Shown: positions 57,341 to 64,000 of the stretch, piece by piece
Layout of the letters: each line of letters begins with the position of its first letter
Numbering within the stretch: the first letter of the stretch is position 1
Assembly: GCA_949130495.1 (NCBI GenBank)
Contig: OX422208.1
Span: 398,062,561 to 398,126,560, forward strand
DNA: 64,000 nt
Origin: Sambucus nigra
Lineage: Eukaryota > Streptophyta > Magnoliopsida > Dipsacales > Adoxaceae
Direction of reading: 5' to 3'
Notes under the pieces: generated by a model
Told to the model about the DNA's origin: nothing
Seen by the model: the letters and a program-made list of their open reading frames with translations, nothing else
Database searches by the model: none
Made by a program: the position numbers and the translations under genes

Positions 57341-60120
57341 GTAATTGCAATTGATTAATGTATGATTGCAAATTTACTTATCATTTTTTATTTAATTTAC
57401 TGGCCATTATGAAACCAATTGAAGAAATATGCAGATGAGCTAAAAAAAATCATACGCTTTACAATTTGTAATTTGTAGCTTTTTTTCTTTGTTATGGAAA
57501 AGAAAAAAACTTAAAGAGTTAGGAAACAAATTACATCATATCAATTGAATGATATGAAACACAAACTACGCATGTATAAAAAATTATAGAGTAGAACCAA
57601 GTAGATACCCAAATCTTTATAAACTAATGAATAACATAATTGTTTGGATAAACAAAATTAAGTCATTGCAATATACATATTTAACGTTTTGATATCATGA
57701 TGAATGAAACAACCTATGAACCAAAAGAATCAAAGACTGTGATGATTCATTATTTGGTGGGCTTTTTTGGAGCAATTAGGTACTCAATGAGTGGAATTTT
57801 GGGACCACTAAGTTTAAAATGACTTTGATGCAAGAACTTACGTATTCACACATAATTTTTAACCTAATTTTTTCAAAATATTTTCATTATATTTTTTTAA
57901 CTTAAACTTACGTATTCATGTCTTTAATGCCATTCATTTGACATGTCATCAAGCTGTAATTAGGTTTTGTTGTTGTTGTTGTATTGATTTTGAAATGTGT
58001 ACAAGGTGATAGGAAAAAGAATAAAGATATTAATTTACTTGAAAATTTCAGAATAAAATTATAAACCTTCCCTAAATTAAATTCATTCTTCTTGGAGTCC
58101 TGATTTAAGATGGATCTCAGTCCTATAGGTGAACTATCAATATAGAAGTTGACTCCAAGGATATGTTACTAGTATTAGGGGACTGAAACGAAGTACAAAT
58201 TTCTTGCATTCCATATCCAATAATATTTAGGACCAATTGTAAACCAGTTGACGAAAAACTGATCTATATAAGATTGTCTTATGTTTCCAAAAATGAAAAG
58301 AAACATCTGCCAGTGTTGTTTTATGGGCTAGAATAGGCATTCACCTTCTTGTCCTAAGCCAAATAATTGAGATAGTTTTTCTTATATTGGATTCGATAAA
58401 ACTCTATCATTGACTAAATGATAGTAGACAAAATCCATCACAGGTCATAAACATCTATTGAAACGTAAATGTGACGAATCACATTCATTAAAATTTTGTA
58501 CTTTATCCGAAACGTATAATGAGGTGAGCCTAAGCCATGCTTCAGCCTACCGCCTACACCCGCAAGGCATAGGCCTTAATGAAGGAGCCTCGTCCGATTT
58601 GAGGCGAATCGCAACATATGAAGCTTTGTTAGACGTGGGCATGGGCATACCTTGGACAAATTCAATACTGCATCAATTTTTCCCTGATTTGAGATCTCTC
58701 TGTAATCTTATATACTCCACCTTTTTATTTATTATATGGACAAACGAAGAAAGAAATGAAAGCTTGATCTTCTTAACCTTAGTTTAAAAAAATCCTTAAA
58801 TGAATAAATAAATCCCAACCAAAATTCCATGAAGTCTAGCTTGATTAGTATGAATTCAGATTACAATTTCTGGTTGCAATTAATAATAATTGTACTAAAT
58901 TAACTTATGAACTATGCTATTATAGTTTTATATAAATCAATGTAACCTGTAGTTTCTCATTGGTCATATCTGTACTTATTATGTTGGAATACTCAACTGG
59001 TTTATGAGTGTTCAAAATTGGGTTTATAGGGTCAATGTGGATTGCTTCATTCCCATTAGTTTCTTTTTTTTCTGTATTCGATTAGATTTCGGTTCTATAA
59101 CATTAGCCTCCAACTGTTTGAGGATGACAATGCTCAATATAGGCAAACAATTTCCTTCTTCTATTAAAATGGAGATAACATCCACTGAATTTGGATATGT
59201 AGTGGCTCCATTATGTCAATCAGTAGATGTAGATGTTACTGCTTGATTCGTGAATGTCACTACTACATTTAGTAACAAATATAGTAACAAATATTCTCCA
59301 CCTATTATATAACACACATTTGGGACTACGTTCACTGCCCATGCATTTATTCTTTTACATTTGTATCCTCTCTTAAGCTAATATTTAGAACTTGAAACAA
59401 ATAAATCAACATACTTTGAACTAGTATGATAATAGTAGTAAACAAGAAAACAAAACAATTAAGAATATTGAAGAAACATAAGTTGTCCTCTAGAGTTCCC
59501 TTGACCACTTCATTGGGGACTCAATTTCATTATTAAGATTTGGTGAAATAGTCTCTGCTGAAGTGTTTGGGGGGAACTCCCAAACACATCTAATAAATAT
59601 ACATATTGCTAAGCATGATGAGATTATTGGTAGCAATCTGCCTAATCAATCTCCCTACAATAAAGATTTTAAGTCTTATATTTATAGAGTAACTACAATT
59701 ATTTACTTTAATATGTATAATGAATATTAAATTGTAATTTCAGTTCCACATATTTTGATTAATGACAGCATATGTACGTACAACATAATCATAATTTTAT
59801 TTATGATCTTTCTTGCAATACACCTTATTCATAAATAAAATAGTCTTTAAATATTACAAATGAACTAAAGTAAACGAAATAATAAAGTGATGAACAATTA
59901 TATAATCAAGATTAGTCACAATATACTTCAAACTATGAGAATCAAACAATTAAATTCCAGTAATCACCACAATCAACTTTTCATAAAATATATTTATAGA
60001 TAAAACTTCATTCTTGATTTGCAAACATTCTAATAAGTCTTTCCTCCAACCACTCTAAAATTCATAGCCTTAAAACCGAGATCAATTAGTTTACATATGT
60101 CAATCACCTCTCTAAACTTA
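57341..60120. other. Helitron interior; no gene recognised
   Basis: Mostly AT-rich. The open frames 58,458-58,787 and 59,004-59,246 (plus strand) have no recognisable domain. Around 58,540-58,640 there is a GC-richer block with gcctac/gcctaag words of the kind found in plant interspersed repeats. Possible captured gene fragments cannot be excluded without a search. Confidence 0.4.
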
Positions 60121-60141
60121 CGAACCTGTCAAATCAACTAT

Positions 60142-60182
60142 CTGAAATCAGCCACACGTGCAACGCACGTGGGCACAACTAG
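60142..60182 (+). other. Helitron 3' hairpin and CTAG terminus
   Basis: The sequence cacgtgcaacgcacgtg forms a perfect 7-bp stem with a 3-base loop, extended by a gcc/ggc pairing around one bulge. Seven bases later comes CTAG, then T. This is the classic Helitron terminator layout. Confidence 0.85.
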
Positions 60183-60605
60183 TATTGAAAAAAGTGTGTA
60201 GGAATAACTATTCCATTATTTATTTATTTTTTAACTATTTTTTTAATTTTTAAAATTTAAATTTTTTATTTTTTATTTTTAAAAATAAAAAAATGAAATT
60301 AAAAACAATATTTTTTTAAAAAAGATGAATATTTAATAATCGTGTTAATTGAGAGGGAGTAATGAATGCGTGATAGTTGTAAGTGCAAATAAGAAAGGTT
60401 AGTCTGATAATAAAATAAATTTCGTTTTTTTCACCTGTTAAATTATTCACTTTACCCGTAGTTTAAAATGGTTAAGATTTCACCTCACTTTTCACCATAT
60501 TCATTTTATTTCACCATATTAAATATCCAACCACCAAACACATTTTATCTAGCGAATTATTTTTTAACGCGGTGAAAAATCTTTCACCACTAACCAAACG
60601 GACCC
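60183..60605. other. Right piece of the Harbinger-like element
   Basis: AT-rich, no gene. It carries the palindrome ggaataactattcc at 60,201-60,214, several caccat/tcaccatatt words that mirror those in the left arm near 35,900-36,050, and the right TIR ending at 60,605. Confidence 0.65.
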
Positions 60606-60608
60606 TAA

Positions 60609-61072
60609 GTGTTGAAATAACACATATTGCTACGCACATCGAGCCAATATAAAGAGTCTCCACCCATTGAACAAGACAGTAATAGTCTCGCATGACGGTA
60701 GATACAAAAGTTACTTTCACATTAAAAAGGAACATTCCCCCCATTTGAATGAACAAGACAGAAGATGAAAGTAACGCGTCACATGACAACAGTACACCTA
60801 CAAGCCTAAGAATTACAATTCAACAAAGGAAAATGTTGATTTTCCATTTTACAAAATAAAAAGGGAAATCCCATCACTCTGATACTGCCTTGTTGTAACT
60901 TGATCTCCACCTACAATTTTGTTGCCAAGGACTCTTTAGACTTCAGAACATCAACTAGGCGACCACAAAAACTGATTCAGCAAACTGACAGTTATCACAG
61001 GAGCAGAGGATGCAGTTGGTCCCATTTGCTATACTCTTTCTGGTCACATGACAGTTTTCTGGTGCAGATCAT
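60609..61072 (-). other. 3' untranslated and downstream region of the PP1 gene
   Basis: No coding gene. It directly follows (minus strand) the phosphatase stop codon. The 3' UTR probably occupies the part up to about 60,840, but no clear poly(A) signal position could be chosen. The Harbinger-like element's TAA target site at 60,606-60,608 marks the left border. The minus-strand open frame 60,511-60,789 crosses into the element and is not a gene. Confidence 0.5.
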
Positions 61073-62156
61073 TTAACCCTTCCCACCCTGGAGGAAAAGG
61101 AAAAAAAAAGGATCAAGATTTTCACTTTGTAGCCAAGGGAAAATGCTTCCATAAACGGTACATGTATGATGAATAGTCTAGGTCTCTGTCTTCCTAAGAA
61201 GACCAAGAGAAACATTCACAAGGATTGCTCGTAATTATTTATTTAGTGCGGTGCCAAGCCAGATATACATATACTATTGTAATATTTTTTTAATAAACAA
61301 AAGTACAATATATTTTCCTATTTAAATAACCAAAAAGTTATATACAGTTGGATAAACATCCACACAACTTAAACATCACAAAATATGAAAGAAAGTTAGA
61401 AACGACATTTAATCCATAAAAAGATTTATAAATAGGGCATTGTTTATTGGGAATGGTTACGAGTAGATATTTTAGTATCAATAATGATAAATAAGAATTT
61501 CCAGCAACATCTCGTTACGTGTGGATAATGATATCAAATTTTCATTTAACTTTCCTGTAATACCCTACTTGTTTGTAGGATGTATTTTGCAGTAAACTTC
61601 TCTCTTCCAGATCCCAAGTGAAGAATTTTAAGCTTGAGCCACAGATGGCGTTGGTTTACTCTTTCGATCCAAGTGAAGAATTTCAAGCTTGACCCACAGA
61701 TGGCATTGGCATGGAACCAAAGTGGAGATAGTACACATTCAAGAGTTAGGACAGAGGTTTAATTTCTTCACTTGTATTTTAGGGTCTAAATTGCAAAAAT
61801 CAACAAATACACCGCAAGTGATGTCTGACTTCAGGGTTTTATTTGCAATAAAGCCCTTATCAACCCAACGGCCAGGATATCTCCAAGGACAAGAAAATAC
61901 ACCCTAGGCCTTCATGTTTTTTTAATCAATAAGCCAACGTTACCTTATGAGGTGGTGTCCCTGGTCTCAACATATTGCTGCCAAATCCTAATTTCCCTTT
62001 CTTTTCTGAGGCCTTGAGGATCTGAAAGGAGCACGTCAGCGTATCATCCACGCTCATCATCGCACCCGCATTATCAAACTCGCCACAGTAATTTGGTGCC
62101 GAGAATATCGTCACCAGCTGCCGGTTTGCGAAAAACTCGTACCCGTCTTCCACAAC
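61073..62156 (-). CDS. Protein phosphatase 1 catalytic subunit, last two coding exons (partial gene)
   Basis: The penultimate exon, 61,944-62,156 (213 bp, 71 codons), reads [20 protein letters not shown], then the PP1-specific [20 protein letters not shown] and LRPGTPPHK at its end. It follows a ttcag acceptor and precedes a gtaacg donor. The last exon, 61,073-61,087, follows tcctccag and encodes GGKG and a TAA stop. [11 protein letters not shown] is the conserved C-terminal part of type-1 Ser/Thr phosphatases, near the beta12-beta13 loop. The catalytic metal-binding motifs lie in earlier exons beyond 64,000. PP1 enzymes (TOPPs in Arabidopsis) dephosphorylate serine and threonine in many pathways. 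Both exons are intact, so this looks like a living host gene. Confidence 0.9.
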
Positions 62157-62447
62157 CTGAAGAGTAATTAGAAAGGTAAGGTACAAATTTAAAGTATTTT
62201 CTCCCGCCAACAAATAAATCCCAACTGCCCACACCCATCTACCAACCTGCATAGATGACGCTGTAAGTCAGCACACATATCACACAAATAACAGAGCTTT
62301 ATTTCAGAACGCCTTAAACATAAAAACAAATATCGAATTTAAAGATTCTATTTCTCGCTAGAAATATTTACACACATAGTAGATACCAATGAGGAATATT
62401 TATGAAAGCAAGCTTTCAGTGATCATAACTTTTGTTCGCAAACACAC

Positions 62448-62580
62448 TGCACGAGGTTCCCGCCACTGCAGGGTACTGGGGGGTAGATATATGCAGCCTT
62501 ACCTTGCTTATGCAAAGAAGCTGTTTCCATGACTCGAACATGTGACCTCCATATCACAATAGGGTAACCTTACAGCAAAC
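62448..62580 (-). mobile_element. tRNA-derived SINE in the PP1 intron
   Basis: The minus strand reads a tRNA-like internal promoter B-box region (atgttcgagtcatgg at about 62,528-62,542), then gaaacagcttctttgcata, aaggctgcatatat, and a GC-rich end with agtggcgggaacctcgtgca. This order agrees with plant tRNA-type SINEs such as the TS/Au families (box B, then 'gaaacagcctcttgcagaaatgcagg', then 'gcgggagc'). It is diverged. The A box is not clear, and target duplications were not fixed. Confidence 0.65.
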
Positions 62581-62621
62581 TTGGTTCGAGTAGCAGCTAG
62601 CAACCTGATTAAACCCCGAAT

Positions 62622-63609
62622 ACTAGGGGTGTTCGCTGTTCGGTCCGATTCGATTTTGAAGTTTTTTTTTTTACCGGACCGACTATGTCGGCCCTCTAAA
62701 AAAATGGACCAAGACCGAACCGATAATGTCGGTTAACCGACCCTATTCAGTTCGGTTTTTTACAGGGTCGGTTCGATTTAGTTTGTCGGTCCTAACACTA
62801 AAATTAATTTTACTATTTAAAAGAAATCTGCAATCTGATAAAGAAAGAGATCCCAAGCTTGGCAATCTAAAACCGAAATTTAATACATCCAAAATGCCCT
62901 TTATTGTCTGTTTGAATTATGTTGGCCAAAATGAATTTTGGAAGCATTTAACCCAAAAAAATTGGGTACAACAGTTACGAATTGGGTACAAGTCATGAAC
63001 AGAAAGAAAAATAATTAAATGCCAATCTAAGTATAAGTCATGGAGAGAAAGAACTCACAAATTGATTAATTGAACTGAGGAAAAATGGTTTGAGAAAAAA
63101 TGGTTGGAGAACTGAAATAACAGCAAACAATCCAAAGCACACACTTGCACCAAACTGTTCAGCTCTTCTGTAAAGGAGATGGGGAGGACAAGTAGAGAGG
63201 GGCGGCACGGCAAGGAGAAGGGTGGGGTGGAAGCACCGGGAACGAGAAGGGGTGAGCGGCGGTCGGCAAGGAGAGAGGGTGGGTAGTCGTGAGTTTAGTG
63301 AGAGAGACTTTTTTGTTGTTGTTGTGTGATGTGTGAGAAAGAAAGTATGGCTGAGATGGTGTAGGGTTTAGAGAGTTTAGTGCATTGGACTATTTTAGCC
63401 TCGTATCTTTTTTATTTTACACTAGTACCATACACACACAAAACACCAAATAAAATATAAAAGATATATTTAACAAATGTCGGTCCGGGTCGGTCCAGAC
63501 CGACCATGTTAACTCAAACCCGAGGACCAGACCGACTTAAAAAAAAAACATTGACAAACCGATCAATAAAAAAAACGACAAAAATAGACTTAAATGTGAC
63601 ATCCCCTAA
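62622..63609. repeat. Intronic repeat rich in 'ggtcggtccg' words
   Basis: The left part (62,622-62,795) starts ctaggggtgttcgctgttcg and has many cggtccg, accgaacc and tgtcggtt words. The right part (63,478-63,560) again has cggtccgggtcggtcc, and the interval ends gacatccccta. The two outer ends are weakly inverted (aggggtgt / acatcccct). This looks like a non-autonomous interspersed repeat of about 1 kb. The class is uncertain. Confidence 0.4.
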
Positions 63610-64000
63610 GCTTTAGCTATACTTTTGCGAATGTATCTTAATTTTTCAAGAAGTGTATACTTTAGCAACAAAGTTGGAACCAAAGTGGGGGTGAAAGTAA
63701 AAACTGATCATAGTTTATAAAAAGCATGTGGAAACTTTGGCATAAGAATGGACAAAATCAGAAAAAGACAGAAGCACATACAGCACATTACTGTGCATGC
63801 ATTGCTCATACGGGTCCTAGAATAATTGCCACTATTCATGTGTTTATTAACAGTCCGAGAAAATATACACGCCAAACTTTAATTGATCACTTCAAGTTCA
63901 AGGTGGCAAGCCCAACTATCCTTCATTAATCACTAGCATTGAATTACCTAGCCACAAAAACCAATGAGCATTGGCACCATAGTTATCAAAATCGTACAAT

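Larger units (their letters stand above)
48365..60182 (+). mobile_element. Helitron with a nested copia
   Basis: The 5' end is TCTCTACTACT at 48,365, preceded by A. The 3' end is CTAG at 60,179-60,182, followed by T, so the element sits between A and T as Helitrons do. Just before the 3' end is a hairpin with stem cacgtgc/gcacgtg and loop aac. Without the copia insertion it is about 4.7 kb. No Rep/helicase gene is visible, so it is non-autonomous. The interior holds a duplicated 5' end, a roughly 130-bp tandem repeat and two exon-like units. Confidence 0.8.
35869..60605. mobile_element. PIF/Harbinger-like (Tourist-type) element with nested insertions
   Basis: The left end starts gggtccgtttggttcgtggt at 35,869. 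The right end, read on the minus strand from 60,605, starts gggtccgtttggttagtggt. The first 43 bases of the two ends differ at about five positions. The target duplication TAA is at 35,866-35,868 and 60,606-60,608. The TIR wording and 3-bp TAA site fit Tourist/Harbinger elements. Removing the Tat element (36,323-47,031, plus one copy of its site) and the Helitron (48,365-60,182) leaves about 2.2 kb in three pieces: 35,869-36,322, 47,037-48,364 and 60,183-60,605. No transposase is visible, so it is non-autonomous. Confidence 0.75.
62157..64000 (-). other. Large intron of the PP1 gene
   Basis: No upstream PP1 exon is seen to the right of the acceptor at 62,157, so the intron is at least 1.84 kb and continues past the window. 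It contains a SINE and a repeat with cggtccg words. Open frames such as 62,726-62,998 and 63,726-63,929 lack recognisable domains. Confidence 0.6.

Noticed and set aside
58458..58787. 109-codon frame in the Helitron, considered as a captured gene piece
   Set aside because: There are no known domain words and no splice-type borders, and part of it is a GC-rich interspersed-repeat phrase. It could not be supported.
48691..60182. A second complete Helitron starting at 48,691
   Set aside because: Only one 3' terminus exists, and the sequence before the second start is an expanded tctcta run, so a duplicated 5' end is simpler.
1..64000. CRISPR array, bacterial operon, antiphage system, rRNA or tRNA gene
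   Set aside because: The direct repeats seen are LTRs, satellites or simple repeats. Coding regions are plant retroelements and a spliced eukaryotic gene. The only tRNA-like sequence is the SINE.
1..64000. An undescribed multi-gene biological system
   Set aside because: All recognisable proteins belong to known transposon families or PP1. The unusual points are structural (primer site, inversion, nesting, antisense genes), not a new system.

Overview
This window is AT-rich plant nuclear DNA, most likely from a dicot. It contains plant-type Ty1/copia and Ty3/gypsy lineages, a Helitron, a LINE, a tRNA-derived SINE and the 3' end of one intron-containing host gene. There are no bacterial features. 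I see no tRNA or rRNA gene, no CRISPR array, and no sign of a new enzymatic or defence system. Nearly all of the 64 kb is transposable elements of different ages. The interest lies in their nesting, rearrangement and unusual structural parts.

Layout, left to right. At 1-2.4 kb is unresolved decayed DNA with an LTR-promoter-like stretch. At 2.4-13.1 kb is an old, minus-strand Ty3/gypsy element of the Ogre/Tat type (gag, protease, RT and integrase still recognisable). It is followed by its LTR-like region with roughly 243-bp tandem repeats (13.1-15 kb). At 15-22.7 kb are degenerate LTR pieces and a minus-strand copia gag remnant. At 22.7-24.9 kb is a 5'-truncated minus-strand LINE. At 24.9-28.4 kb is a decayed plus-strand copia RT/RNase H region with its LTR. 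At 29.4-35.2 kb is a copia element whose 5' LTR and leader have been inverted after insertion. At 35.9-60.6 kb is a PIF/Harbinger-like (Tourist-type) element with a TAA target duplication, swollen to 24.7 kb by nested insertions. At 60.6-64 kb is the 3' end of a protein phosphatase 1 catalytic-subunit gene on the minus strand, with a SINE and another repeat in its intron.

The nested stack is the best-resolved part. A Harbinger-like unit of about 2.2 kb was entered by a Tat-lineage gypsy element (36,323-47,031; two 408-bp LTRs; target duplication AGAAG) and by a Helitron (48,365-60,182; A|T target, CTAG end with hairpin). The Helitron was then entered by a young copia element (49,796-56,912; target duplication AGTTC). 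That copia still has one uninterrupted 1,318-residue gag-pol frame and nearly identical LTRs, so it is the element most likely to be functional or recently so. By eye, LTR divergence is under 1% (excluding indels) for this copia, about 3.5% for the Tat element and about 6.6% for the inverted copia, which gives a relative age order.

The Tat element carries, besides gag-pol with a second RNase H, two antisense genes between integrase and the 3' LTR. The first has two clear spliceosomal introns. These additional ORFs are a known property of this lineage. All element names rest on motif recognition by eye, not on database searches.
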